DNA of 38,783 nucleotides from Verrucomicrobiota bacterium (GCA_016871445.1 VHDH01000021.1:1-38783), one strand, 5' to 3'; shown: positions 22,640 through 31,939, counted from the first letter of the stretch. The notes: generated by a model not told the origin, from the letters alone. Made by a program: numbers and translations.

Positions 22640-25588
22640 CTACTGAGATTTTTGGTTCAGCCGGCACTCCAAGCACTCCGCGATGCCTAATTCGTGCAAC
22701 TTTTCTAGCGCACGCTGAAAGAACAAAGTCTGCGCCGCGACCGCACCTTCACCACCGCCACCGGCAAGTGAAGCGACTTTCTTGGCCTTCGCAATCAAGT
22801 CGGCGCGCTCCTTCGCCAGCGTCTCGGCGCGCTGTGCAGCGAAGGCGCGGTCGAAGTACTTGCGGCCCTCGATCCACGTCTGCTCACAGACGGTGTTGTA
22901 GGCCAGCGGCGAGTGCGACCAGAGGGTGAAGTCGGCATCCTTGCCCGGCTCCAGGGACCCAACCCATTTGTCCACGCCAAGCTGCTTGGCCGGGTTAAGC
23001 GTCACGAACTTGAGCGCCTCTGGCTCCGGCGTGGCGCCGTATTTTACCCCCTTCGCGGCTTCGAGATACATGCGGCGGGCCAACTCGGAGGAGTCGGAGT
23101 TGAAGGACACGTTCACGCCGCGCGCATGCATCAGGCTGCCGGCGTAGGGAATGGCATCCCAAACCTCAAACTTGTAGGCCCACCAATCCGTGAAACACGA
23201 GCCGCCCGCACCATGCTTGGCAATTTCGTCGGCGACCTTGTAGCCCTCGAGAACGTGCTGGAGCGTAGCCACGCGCACGCTAAAGCGCTCGCAAACGCGA
23301 AGGAACGCAAGAATTTCATCGCCGCGATAGCTGTGGCAGTGAATGAGCCGGGTGCCGTTAAGAATCTCGCCAAGCGCCTCCAACTCGAAATTCGTGCGTG
23401 GCGGCACGCCCCCCTTGCGTCGGTACTCAGCCCAAGCATTTTGGTACTGCCGTGCAGCAGTGAAGCGGTTCTCAAAAAACGTGGGCACGCCCATGCGCGT
23501 CTGCGGAAAGCGCGTGGTGTTACGGTCACCCCAATTACTTTGCTTCACGTTCTCGCCCAGCGCGAACTTGATGCCCGCGGGAGCGTTGGTGAATTTGAGT
23601 CCCTCCGGACCCGCGCCAAAGCGGAGCTTGATGATGCTATTTTGACCGCCGATGGGATTCGCCGAGCCGTGCAGGAGGTTCGCCATCGTCAAGCCACCGG
23701 CGAGCTGCTGGAACAGGTTCTCCGTCTCCGAATTGACTACGTCAGCAATGCGCACCATCGCGGTGCTGGGCAAGGTACCTTCATTGACGCCGCCAAGAAT
23801 CGCCGTGTGGCTGTGGCAATCAATGAGGCCAGGCGCAAGGTGTTTGCCCGTCGCATCGATAACCAGCGTGTCGCTACTCAACTGCGGCTTAAAGAACCCG
23901 ACCTGCTGCACTTTTCCACTGACTACCAGGACGTTCGCGTTGGTAAGAACGCCTTGTGGGCCACAGGTCCAGACCGTGGCATTCTGAATGAGCACGGATC
24001 TCGGAGTGAGCAAGGCGCCACGCGAGGCATTGGGCGACTGGGCGACACGTTGTTTTTGAAGCGCGGTGAGTTCGGCCTTCTTCGTGGCGGCGACACTTTT
24101 GTCACCTTTAGGCGTAACATCCTTCCCGCCATTGGAGACAACGTTAGGCGTCTCTGACTTTTTCCCAGTAGGAGGCGGTTCGGCTTTTGTCGTAAGTTGC
24201 CTCGCATCGGCAGGTTTTCTGGCTGGCTGAGTCTCAAACGGCACACCGTCAATCCACACCTGCCGAACCTTCGCGTCGGCATCGAAGTAACCCACCCCCT
24301 CGACCACGGTAAGGTTCGCAATTTTTCCCGGCTCAATCGTCCCGAGGCGGTCCGCGACGCCGCAGAGCTTCGCTGGCACGGTGGTCAGCGCAGCCAACGC
24401 CTCGGGCTCGGCCAAGCCCCGGTCCAACGCGAGGCGGAGATTTTTGCGGAAAACTTTGCGGTCCGTCAGCGCGTGCGTGGTGAGCGCCACTTCGAGGCCC
24501 TGCGCCCGGAGCAAGGCCGCGTTTTCCGCCGCCCAATCCCACTGACGGAGTTGGTCGAGCGAGACATCCAGCCAGTCGTCCTCGTCCGGCAACTTGGGCG
24601 CGGAAGGCAAGTTCAGCGGCACAATGAACGGGGCATCGACCGCTTTCATCAAGTCCGGCCGACGCCACTCATGGCCGCTCGCGACCACGGCGAAGTTGAG
24701 CCCAAGTTCGCGCGCGAGGTGGCCGGCGCGGTCGCCCATCAGCACGCTGCCTGGCTCGATGACAACGGTCGTGGCTTTGTTCAACACCGGCGCGAGCGCG
24801 TCGAGCGCGGGATTGAATTCGGGGCGTTTACGCGCAGTGGGCTTGGCGCGGTAATCGGCTTGATCGAGCACGTAATGGCGGGCGTCCGCGAAAGCCTGGC
24901 GTACCACGGCAATCGTGCCCATGAGCGACTTGGGATAAACCTCCTGCGACTCTAACGCGATGTGCTGGTGCGTGTCCGCGCGGAGGATGACTTCGTTGGG
25001 CGGCGCGTCACTGAGATTTACGAACGCGCTACTGCCACGGATGATTCCGTGCGCAGGTACCACGTTGCCAGCGGTGAAACCGAGTTCGCGCAAGGCTTCG
25101 AGCGTCTTGGCGGGCGGCGCGTAATCGCGAGCTACGCGCGCGTGCGGCGTGACACTGGCGACTTCGTAGCCCGCACCAGGCTGCGTGCGGGCCTTTTCCT
25201 GACTCTCAACACCAAGGAAGTTGATGCCACTGGTCAGCCCATCCACGGGATCGAAGTGCATGGTGGAAACCGGCGGGTTGGTGCTAGCAATGCTGAGGTA
25301 AGCATCAATGAAGCCGGCATAAATCACCGAGTTGCTGGCGGGCCAAACGCGCGCGTCGGCAGGCACGGGCAAATCGCGCCCGGCGGCTTCGATGAGGCCG
25401 TCGCGGAGGATGACGGTGGCGTTGGTAAGCGCAGTGGTCGGGTTGAGGAAGACTTTCGCGCCTACAAGCGCGTGTACGCCGGGCGGCTTGGGCCGGTGAC
25501 CAGCCGAAAGCAGTTCAGCAGCGCGCCCGAGCGAGGCGGCGGCGAACAGACTGGCGGCGCACACAAGGCGGAGAACAACGATGCTCAT
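22640..25588 (-). CDS. Exported double amidohydrolase-domain protein
   Basis: A 982-residue protein with a signal peptide (about 1-23) and two tandem imidazolonepropionase-like amidohydrolase domains. The first (about 38-455) has the composite-domain framing (ALVGAKVFLNP... and LGTIEPGKIANLTVVEG), but where the metal motif should be it reads YAGFIDAYLS (90-99), with no HxH. A Lys/Thr/Pro linker (about 456-525) follows. The second (about 530-935) is intact: APGLIDCHSH (His592, His594), IHCHSYRGDE, a TLQHVLEGYK His, and FNSDSSE Asp, ending with LGVDKWVGSLEPGKDADF. It is probably a periplasmic metal-dependent hydrolase of unknown substrate, with a catalytically dead first half. It is divergent from the M20 peptidase gene. 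Confidence 0.88.
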   Translation of the reverse strand: MSIVVLRLVCAASLFAAASLGRAAELLSAGHRPKPPGVHALVGAKVFLNPTTALTNATVILRDGLIEAAGRDLPVPADARVWPASNSVIYAGFIDAYLSIASTNPPVSTMHFDPVDGLTSGINFLGVESQEKARTQPGAGYEVASVTPHARVARDYAPPAKTLEALRELGFTAGNVVPAHGIIRGSSAFVNLSDAPPNEVILRADTHQHIALESQEVYPKSLMGTIAVVRQAFADARHYVLDQADYRAKPTARKRPEFNPALDALAPVLNKATTVVIEPGSVLMGDRAGHLARELGLNFAVVASGHEWRRPDLMKAVDAPFIVPLNLPSAPKLPDEDDWLDVSLDQLRQWDWAAENAALLRAQGLEVALTTHALTDRKVFRKNLRLALDRGLAEPEALAALTTVPAKLCGVADRLGTIEPGKIANLTVVEGVGYFDADAKVRQVWIDGVPFETQPARKPADARQLTTKAEPPPTGKKSETPNVVSNGGKDVTPKGDKSVAATKKAELTALQKQRVAQSPNASRGALLTPRSVLIQNATVWTCGPQGVLTNANVLVVSGKVQQVGFFKPQLSSDTLVIDATGKHLAPGLIDCHSHTAILGGVNEGTLPSTAMVRIADVVNSETENLFQQLAGGLTMANLLHGSANPIGGQNSIIKLRFGAGPEGLKFTNAPAGIKFALGENVKQSNWGDRNTTRFPQTRMGVPTFFENRFTAARQYQNAWAEYRRKGGVPPRTNFELEALGEILNGTRLIHCHSYRGDEILAFLRVCERFSVRVATLQHVLEGYKVADEIAKHGAGGSCFTDWWAYKFEVWDAIPYAGSLMHARGVNVSFNSDSSELARRMYLEAAKGVKYGATPEPEALKFVTLNPAKQLGVDKWVGSLEPGKDADFTLWSHSPLAYNTVCEQTWIEGRKYFDRAFAAQRAETLAKERADLIAKAKKVASLAGGGGEGAVAAQTLFFQRALEKLHELGIAECLECRLNQKSQ

Positions 25589-25693
25589 GGGCGCGGGTTA
25601 TGCCGCCACTGACGCACTTCTTCAACGAGATTCCCCCTTGCCATACCACTTGCGGGCGACGGGAGCGTGGGTTCACACTTGTTGAAAGCCGCC

Positions 25694-27091
25694 ATGAAAC
25701 GACTTTTCCTCTTCAGCCTCGGGTTCGCTGCCGCCCATGTATTACCCGCGGCACCCCTACCGCAGCCAAACTTTCCCGCCGCGCTCAACGAAATTGTCAC
25801 AAACTTGTCCGCCTTCATCCGCGTGGACACGGTGAACCCGCCGGGCAACGAAACGCGCGGCGCGCAGTTCCTCAAGGCCCTCCTCGACCGCGAGGGCATC
25901 CCCAGCGAAATCCTCGCGCTCGAACCTGCACGCGGCAGCCTCGTGGCGCGGCTTAGGGGCAACGGTAAGAAAAAACCTTTGATGCTGCTGGGCCACACGG
26001 ACGTCGTCGGCGTCGAGCGCGAGAAGTGGAACGTCGAGCCGTTCGCCGGGATCGTGAAGGACGGCTGGATTTACGGGCGCGGCGCGCTGGACGACAAGGG
26101 CATGACCACGGCCTTCCTCGAAATCTTCCTGCTGCTGCACCGCCACAAGGTGCCGCTGGACCGCGATGTGATCTTCCTCGCGGAGTCCGGCGAAGAGGGC
26201 ACCACACATGTCGGCATTGATTTTCTGGTGGCGAAGCACTGGGACAAAATCGCTTGCGAATACGCCCTCAACGAGGGCGGGCGCATCCACGAGGCCAACG
26301 GCAAAGTCACCTACGTCGGCGTCTCGACCACGGAGAAGGTGCCGCGCCCGTTCCTCATCTCGGCCAAGGGCACCAGCGGCCACGGCTCCCGCCCGCGCCC
26401 GGACAACGCCATCGTCCACCTGTGCGCCGCCGTCGCGAAGATCGGCGAGTGGCAGGCCCCGATGCGGCTTAACGACACAACACGCGAGTTTTTTAAACGC
26501 CTCGCCACCATCAGCTCACCTGCGGACGCACTCCTCTTCCGGCAGCTCGAGGACCCCGCCGCCGGCCCGATGGCGCAAGAACAACTGCGGCTGAACTTTG
26601 GCACTTACCACGCCATGACTCGCACCACGCTCACGCCCACCATCATTAAGGGCGGCTTCCGCATCAACGTCATTCCCGGGGATGCGTTGGCGCAGATTGA
26701 TGTGCGGGCGCTGCCGGACGAGGACGTAGAACGGCTCGCCGAGGCGATGCGCAAGCTCATCAACGACCCGCAAATCGAAGTCGTCCCCCCCGTCGGCGGT
26801 CGACCCGCCGCGCCCCCGTCTAGGTATGACAATGAAATGTTCGGCGCGCTGGAGCGCTCGCAGAAGCGGCAGTTCCCCAGCGCGATCACGATGCCCATGA
26901 TGGTCGTGGGCGCGACCGACTCCGCGCAACTACGGGCCAAGGGCGTGCAGGCCTACGGTGTCGGAACAGTGTATGCCGATAAGGAAGTCACCGGCATGCA
27001 CGGTAACGACGAGCGCATCAGCGTCAACGGCCTCGGGCAGTTCATCGAATTTATCTGGCACGCGGTGACCGACGTGGCGGCCACGAAATAG
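25694..27091 (+). CDS. M20-family metallopeptidase, exported
   Basis: A 465-residue zinc peptidase/amidohydrolase with a signal peptide (about 1-20). Metal and catalytic residues are in place: HTDVV (His101, Asp103), GALDDKG (bridging Asp133), SGEEGT (Glu167 and Glu168) and the late VTGMHGNDERI His. The dimerisation (lid) domain includes KGTSGHGSRPRPDNAI. It resembles the carboxypeptidase/CPG70/ArgE-like M20 group that removes residues from peptides or N-acyl amino acids. ATG 25694 directly precedes the signal peptide; an in-frame ATG at 25667 is possible but would bury it. It is divergently arranged with the double amidohydrolase, with which it may share peptide or amide turnover outside the cytoplasm (inference). 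Confidence 0.92.
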   Translation: MKRLFLFSLGFAAAHVLPAAPLPQPNFPAALNEIVTNLSAFIRVDTVNPPGNETRGAQFLKALLDREGIPSEILALEPARGSLVARLRGNGKKKPLMLLGHTDVVGVEREKWNVEPFAGIVKDGWIYGRGALDDKGMTTAFLEIFLLLHRHKVPLDRDVIFLAESGEEGTTHVGIDFLVAKHWDKIACEYALNEGGRIHEANGKVTYVGVSTTEKVPRPFLISAKGTSGHGSRPRPDNAIVHLCAAVAKIGEWQAPMRLNDTTREFFKRLATISSPADALLFRQLEDPAAGPMAQEQLRLNFGTYHAMTRTTLTPTIIKGGFRINVIPGDALAQIDVRALPDEDVERLAEAMRKLINDPQIEVVPPVGGRPAAPPSRYDNEMFGALERSQKRQFPSAITMPMMVVGATDSAQLRAKGVQAYGVGTVYADKEVTGMHGNDERISVNGLGQFIEFIWHAVTDVAATK

Positions 27092-27416
27092 CCTAGCATC
27101 TTTGCTCTTCTGTTTTTTCCTACGAAACGGCAGTTTCCCAACATGGAAGCCGACGCTGGAATCTGGTTGTATGGAGTAAGCCTGACACTTTCCGCCCCCA
27201 TGCTCGTTGCCGACCAACACAAGGCAAAGCAAGCGGACGCCGGCACGGTGCTGATGCCGAATTGGTGCACCCCCAACAAATACATGCGGGGCGAGCAGAC
27301 TCAGCGCTTGCTTGAAGACTTAACCGGGTTTGACAGACCCACACCCGCCACGCCGGCGGAGAGACAATAGAACTATTGGCCATTGGCGTCTGCCATTGGC
27401 TGTTAGTTATTCCCCT
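27092..27416. other. Gap before dnaG, with GCCATTGGC direct repeats
   Basis: This 325-bp stretch holds no gene I can defend. A 75-codon plus frame at 27143-27370 has no recognisable features and no ribosome-binding site. The last 40 bases contain GCCATTGGC twice (27379-27387 and 27392-27400), 17 bases before the dnaG ATG. Confidence 0.5.
27379..27400. repeat. Two GCCATTGGC direct repeats upstream of dnaG
   Basis: Identical 9-mers start 13 bases apart; each is nearly palindromic (GCCA-T-TGGC). They may be a fragment of a dispersed intergenic repeat or a protein-binding site. A 13-base spacing places them on nearly the same helix face but not exactly. Confidence 0.5.
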
Positions 27417-29453
27417 ATGGCCGGCCTGATCCCACCGCAGAAGCTCGAGGAAATCCGCGCCGCCAGCGACATCGTGGATGTTATCACCGGCTACCTTGGG
27501 CCGCTTAAGCGCGCCGGCGGCAGCAACTTCGTTACGCTCTGTCCGTTCCACCGCGAGAAGTCGCCCAGCTTCAATGTCAGTGCGTCAAAGCAATACTTCC
27601 ATTGCTTCGGCTGCCACAAGGGCGGCGACGTGTTCACCTTCGTCAAGGAATACGAAAACCTCTCTTTCATCGAGGCCGTCCGCCGGCTCGCTGATCGTGC
27701 GCGCATCGTGCTCGAATTCGAGGACAACCCGCACGCCAAGCAACAGCGCGGCGAGAAGGAATCGCTGCTCCTCCTACACGAGGAGATTTGTAAGCGCTGG
27801 CAGACCGCGCTGGCGAACGACGCCGGCGGACAGCTCGCGCGCGACTACCTCGCCAAGCGCGGCGTTTCCGCCGAGGCCGTGAAGCTCTTCCGGCTTGGCT
27901 ATGCCCCCGACGCGTGGGACGACACGGTGAACTGGGCGAAGTCCAAGAACTTTGACCTAGCACTTGTCGAGAAAGGCGGTCTGATCATCCGCAAAGAGGG
28001 TGCAGACCGTTTCTACGACCGCTTTCGAGGCCGGCTCATGTTCCCCATCTGCGACGAACAGGGCCGGGTCATTGGCTTCAGCGGGCGCGTGCTGTCCGGC
28101 GACGAGAAAACCGCGAAGTATGTCAACTCGCCAGAAACGCCCATCTTTACCAAAGGCCGGGTCATTTTCGGCCTGGACAAGTCCAAGCGCGCCGTTGCCG
28201 ACCAAGACTGTGCGATCATCTGCGAAGGCCAACTGGACCTCATCGCTTGCTTCATGGCTGGCGTGAAGCATGTCGTCGCGCCGCAAGGCACAGCGCTCAC
28301 CGCCGACCACTGCCGCATCCTCAAGCGTTACGCCGACGAGGTTGTGCTTTGCTTTGATTCCGACAACGCGGGGCAAAACGCGGCCGTGCGCTCCCTCGAC
28401 ATCTTGCTCGCCAGCGGCCTCGCCGTTCGCGTCGCAACCATACCCGCACCGCACGACCCAGACAGCTTCATCAAAGCGCACGGCGGGGCGGCTTTTGGAC
28501 AACTCATTGAGCGGGCAGAAAACTTTTTTGACTACTATCTCAACCGGCTGTGCGTGCAGAACGATCTCGCAACCGACAAAGGTCGGCTAGCCGTGCTGCA
28601 CGCGATGGCCGAAGCCACGCAGAAAACCGGTAACGCCGTGCTTACCGACACCTACGCGCAGAGAACCGCCGCGCGACTGGGCGTTGCGCCGGAAGCAGCG
28701 CGAGCGGAGTTTAAGAAAATTGCTGCTGCAGTGCGAAAGTTCACGCCACGCCCAGAGTCGCCCACTCTCCGAACCGGTGGTTTGGAATCAGCTTCGGTTC
28801 CGCCCCATTCGCCCAACCGCAGCTCTTCCAAATCACCAGCACGAGCCGATCCTGACAGCCCGCCTGATGACTATTACGATTCGCAGCCCGCCGCACCTAA
28901 CGAAGGGCATTCTAATGATCTATTGCCCAGTCCCGAGCCAGCGCCAGAGCCGGAAGGCCCGCCACCAAAACAAGAGTTATGGCTGCTACAGGCGCTCTTT
29001 CACGCCGACGACCAAATGGAGTGGCTCGCCGCCACGCTCCAACTCGAATGGCTGACGCATTCGGGCGTGCGAGATATCGTAGCGCTGCGGCTCGTGGGGA
29101 TTGCTGGCGGCCTTTCGCCCAGTCCCGCGCAATTGCTCGGCGAACTACCCAATGACGCCACGCGCGCCCTTTGCACGCAGGCATTAGCCGAAAGCGAGCG
29201 GATGCTGGCTGATCCCGCCGATGTGCCAGGCACCGACCCGCTTCGCGCCGCACGCATCAAGGCCGACCGAGCCAAGGCCCGACAAGCCATGCTCCGCGAC
29301 GCCCTCACCCGGCTGCGAAACGAACACTTAGACCGCCGAATGACCGAATTAAATCGTGAATTGAATCTGCCCCAGCTCGAAGACTCTGAGCAGAATGCCA
29401 TTCTCCGTGAGCGCGAACAATTGCGGCAGCAAAAGCAACAGCCGTTGGGTTGA
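27417..29453 (+). CDS. dnaG: DNA primase
   Basis: A 678-residue replication primase that makes RNA primers for Okazaki fragments. The start is ATG 27417, where the conserved IPPQKLEEIRAASDIVDVI begins. CHC2 zinc finger: Cys42, His45, Cys63, Cys66. Catalytic core with Toprim domain about 262-350: CEGQLDLIA (Glu270) and FDSDNAGQ (Asp314, Asp316), plus DPDSFIKAHG. After the core comes a long Ser/Pro/Asp/Glu-rich segment (about 455-535) that looks disordered, and then a helical C-terminal domain (about 537-678) in the position of the DnaB-helicase-binding domain. The usual rpoD neighbour is not downstream. Confidence 0.96.
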   Translation: MAGLIPPQKLEEIRAASDIVDVITGYLGPLKRAGGSNFVTLCPFHREKSPSFNVSASKQYFHCFGCHKGGDVFTFVKEYENLSFIEAVRRLADRARIVLEFEDNPHAKQQRGEKESLLLLHEEICKRWQTALANDAGGQLARDYLAKRGVSAEAVKLFRLGYAPDAWDDTVNWAKSKNFDLALVEKGGLIIRKEGADRFYDRFRGRLMFPICDEQGRVIGFSGRVLSGDEKTAKYVNSPETPIFTKGRVIFGLDKSKRAVADQDCAIICEGQLDLIACFMAGVKHVVAPQGTALTADHCRILKRYADEVVLCFDSDNAGQNAAVRSLDILLASGLAVRVATIPAPHDPDSFIKAHGGAAFGQLIERAENFFDYYLNRLCVQNDLATDKGRLAVLHAMAEATQKTGNAVLTDTYAQRTAARLGVAPEAARAEFKKIAAAVRKFTPRPESPTLRTGGLESASVPPHSPNRSSSKSPARADPDSPPDDYYDSQPAAPNEGHSNDLLPSPEPAPEPEGPPPKQELWLLQALFHADDQMEWLAATLQLEWLTHSGVRDIVALRLVGIAGGLSPSPAQLLGELPNDATRALCTQALAESERMLADPADVPGTDPLRAARIKADRAKARQAMLRDALTRLRNEHLDRRMTELNRELNLPQLEDSEQNAILREREQLRQQKQQPLG

Positions 29454-29565
29454 GCTAAATCAACACCATGCTGCGGGGAGCAGAGGCAAACAACATAAGA
29501 CGGCTCATCATCTCCCCACGCCCAACAAGCTAGCGACGAATTTGTTATTGGAGCGAAACCGCCCG

Positions 29566-29579
29566 TGATAACTTTATCA
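29566..29579. promoter_or_regulatory. TGATAA/TTATCA dyad upstream of the M50 protease gene
   Basis: A perfect 6-bp inverted repeat with a 2-base centre lies in the 212-bp gap after dnaG, about 87 bases before the next ATG. It could be an operator; no regulator is suggested by the context, and chance is not excluded. Confidence 0.25.
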
Positions 29580-29665
29580 GGATGTTCATGGCCAATCGAT
29601 CCAAGGAATGCCCACTGAGACTTCCGCTTGGGCTTTAGTCGATCATCCGCTACCATCTACGTGCG

Positions 29666-30319
29666 ATGAATCAATCGGCGATCATTGACGGGCTGCTAAC
29701 CTACTTGTTTTTCATCCCGTTGCTTACGTTCCACGAGTGGGCGCACGCGTGGGTAGCGTGGAAGTGCGGCGATGATACGGCTTACTCACAGGGCCGCGTG
29801 ACCCTAAACCCCATCATGCACATGGAGCTAATCGGCACCGTGGTGCTGCCGCTGTTGGGGATCTTCCTGTCGCTCAGTAACTCCGCGCTCGCCGGCTTCA
29901 TCATCGGCTGGGGCCGGCCCGTGCCGGTGAACATCTCTAACCTGCGTAGCCCACGCCGCGACGACACGCTGGTCGCGCTGGCCGGCCCGGCCATCAACCT
30001 CGCGCTCGCGTTCGTCCTGCTCGCGGCGGTGAAGGGTTGCGCGCTAACAGGCTTCACGGGCTTTAACGACGTTGGCATGCGCATGGCGGTGTTGAGCCTC
30101 TTCCTTTGCTTTTTCAACCTCCTGCCCATCCCGCCGCTGGATGGCTCGCACGTGCTTAAAAACGCCATCGGCATGAGCCATGAAACCTATTGGCGGCTCT
30201 GCCAATACGGGTTTATTGCCGTCATCATCGTCATTAACCTGCCCGGCGTGCGCGAAGCTTTAGCATGGGTAACCTTTAGCACGTTGACTTTCATGGCAGC
30301 CGTGCTCGGCTTGCGCTGA
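29666..30319 (+). CDS. Membrane-embedded site-2-protease-like peptidase (M50 family)
   Basis: A 217-residue polytopic membrane protein. The zinc motif HEWAH (His23, Glu24, His27) lies in the first membrane helix, and the third ligand motif NLLPIPPLDGSHV (Asp159) in a later one. GRVTLNPIMHMELIGTVVLPLL and GWGRPVPVN are hallmarks of the compact bacterial S2P/M50B group with about six helices and no PDZ or CBS domain. Substrates of this group are mostly unknown; some cut anti-sigma factors or other single-pass proteins. The gene stands alone, 55 bp before the kinase pair. Confidence 0.92.
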   Translation: MNQSAIIDGLLTYLFFIPLLTFHEWAHAWVAWKCGDDTAYSQGRVTLNPIMHMELIGTVVLPLLGIFLSLSNSALAGFIIGWGRPVPVNISNLRSPRRDDTLVALAGPAINLALAFVLLAAVKGCALTGFTGFNDVGMRMAVLSLFLCFFNLLPIPPLDGSHVLKNAIGMSHETYWRLCQYGFIAVIIVINLPGVREALAWVTFSTLTFMAAVLGLR

Positions 30320-30374
30320 GATGTAAAATGCGTTGTCTTCCCTTGCCCTGCCGCAGAATCTCCCCCCGTCCGAC

Positions 30375-31061
30375 ATGATGAAGACCTTCGCTGAACTCGG
30401 CTTCCCCGGTCGCCTCATCGCGGTCGAGGGACTCGACGGCTCCGGCAAGTCCACGCAGATTTACCTGCTCAAGCGCTGGCTGGAGCTGCGCGGCCTCAAG
30501 GTCTTCTTCAGCGAGTGGAACTCTTCTGAATTGGTTAAGTCCGCCACCAGCAAAGGTAAGAAGATGACCCTGCTGACGCCCACTACATTCAGCCTGATCC
30601 ACGCCACGGACTTTGCCGACCGCTACGAGCGTCAGCTGGTGCCGCTATTGCGGGCGGGCTACCTCGTGCTGTGCGACCGTTTTTTCTTCACGGCCTTTGC
30701 GCGCGACGTGGTACGAACCTGCCCGCCCGAGTGGGTACGCGGCCTCTACAGCTTCGCCGCGCAGCCGGACCTGACGTTCTTCTTCCGCGCGGACTTGGAG
30801 GTGTCATTGAACCGCATCCTCGATGGCCGGCCCGAACTAAAATACTTTGAAGCCGGCATGGACATGGGGTTTTCCAACGATCCTTACGAGAGCTTCCGTA
30901 TCTTCCAAGGCCGCATCCTTGAGCAGTACCTCGCCATGAGCCGCGAATTTAACTTTAACGTAATTGACGCCAACGAAACCGTTGAGACGCAGCAGGCCAT
31001 CGTGCGCAAGCTTGTCGCCGATCGCATTAATTTGCCCTCCTTCGCCCTCCAAAAAGCGTGA
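30375..31061 (+). CDS. Thymidylate-kinase-like protein, first of a tandem pair
   Basis: A 228-residue P-loop nucleoside monophosphate kinase fold protein. Walker A GLDGSGKS (19-26) is intact, and CDRFFFTAFARDVVR corresponds to the DRY/F helix of thymidylate kinases. The REPGGT motif that binds dTMP in classic Tmk is replaced by SEWNSSELVKS, so the true acceptor is uncertain. A C-terminal FEAGMDMGFSNDPYESF motif is shared with the next gene (WESGMDLGLSRDMFDSF). The start could be ATG 30375 or the adjacent ATG 30378. Its stop overlaps or abuts the next start, so the pair is co-translated and may work as a heterodimer (inference). Confidence 0.8.
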   Translation: MMKTFAELGFPGRLIAVEGLDGSGKSTQIYLLKRWLELRGLKVFFSEWNSSELVKSATSKGKKMTLLTPTTFSLIHATDFADRYERQLVPLLRAGYLVLCDRFFFTAFARDVVRTCPPEWVRGLYSFAAQPDLTFFFRADLEVSLNRILDGRPELKYFEAGMDMGFSNDPYESFRIFQGRILEQYLAMSREFNFNVIDANETVETQQAIVRKLVADRINLPSFALQKA

Positions 31062-31063
31062 TC

Positions 31064-31825
31064 ATGCCCATCCCGCGCAAACTCAAACGCCTCGCCGCTG
31101 CGCCCCGCACGCCGGAAGTCCGCATCCCCAAGCTCACCCCCAAACGCTTTTACGGCGAGGGCATTCCCGGCGTCGACGAGGAGAGGCTCAAGGGCAAACT
31201 CATCGTCGTCGAGGGTGCGGACGGCTCCGGCCGCTCGACACAAATCGCCCAACTCGTGCAATGGCTTGAGGGCAGCGGCCACGCCACCGTGCAGGTCGGC
31301 CTCAAGCGCTCCACCCTCGTGAGCGAGGAACTGGAGAAAGCCCAGAATGGCAACATTCTCAGCCACACCACCCTTAGCCTCTTCTACGCCACTGACTTTG
31401 CCGACCAAGTCGAAAACATCATGCTGCCCGCGCTCAAGGCGGGCTTCATGGTTCTGGCCGACCGCTACATCTACACCCTCATGGCGCGCGACCTCGTGCG
31501 CGGCATGGACGAAGCGTGGCTCAAGAACCTTTACGGCATTGCACTGGTACCCGACGCCGTCTTCTACCTAAACATCACGCCTGAGCAGCTCGTGCAGCGA
31601 AATTTCGCAAAAAACAAAGCACTCGACTACTGGGAGAGCGGCATGGACCTCGGCCTTTCGCGCGATATGTTTGACAGTTTTCTAAAATACCAAGTGCTCA
31701 TGGCCGGGCAGTTTACCCGCCTGCAAGCCACTTACGGCTTCGACATCGTAGACGCCGATCGCTCGCCCGACGACATCAACGCCGACCTACGCCGCAAGAT
31801 CGAGTCTGTGTTAGCGGGGCGCTAA
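31064..31825 (+). CDS. Thymidylate-kinase-like protein, second of a tandem pair (Arg in Walker A)
   Basis: A 253-residue paralogue of the preceding gene with a basic N-terminal extension of about 45 residues. The P-loop reads GADGSGRSTQ: the Walker A Lys is replaced by Arg (Arg57). ADRYIYTLMARDLVR matches the DRY helix. The dTMP-binding REPGGT motif is absent here too (VGLKRSTLVSE). The C-terminus carries the shared ESGMDLGLSRD segment. Start ATG 31064 is chosen; an in-frame GTG at 31058 overlaps the upstream stop as GTGA. Whether it is active, or a regulatory partner of the Lys-bearing copy, cannot be read from sequence. No other tmk is in the window. Confidence 0.8.
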   Translation: MPIPRKLKRLAAAPRTPEVRIPKLTPKRFYGEGIPGVDEERLKGKLIVVEGADGSGRSTQIAQLVQWLEGSGHATVQVGLKRSTLVSEELEKAQNGNILSHTTLSLFYATDFADQVENIMLPALKAGFMVLADRYIYTLMARDLVRGMDEAWLKNLYGIALVPDAVFYLNITPEQLVQRNFAKNKALDYWESGMDLGLSRDMFDSFLKYQVLMAGQFTRLQATYGFDIVDADRSPDDINADLRRKIESVLAGR

Positions 31826-31939
31826 ACTGCCAGCTCACTTGAACGACTCCAATCTGGCTGCTGGCGGTGGGCTGGTTAAGTCGCGAAAGTTTTCGCCGTC
31901 CGTGCCTTTCACGCGACGGGCAATGTAAATTTACCACGC

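Noticed and set aside
27143-27370. 75-codon plus-strand frame before dnaG
   Set aside because: No motif, no ribosome-binding site, and an overlapping longer frame on the other strand; no evidence that either is real.
29454-29665. Small RNA or tRNA gene in the gap after dnaG
   Set aside because: No cloverleaf, anticodon arm or TTCRANY-type sequence; only a short TGATAA/TTATCA dyad is seen.
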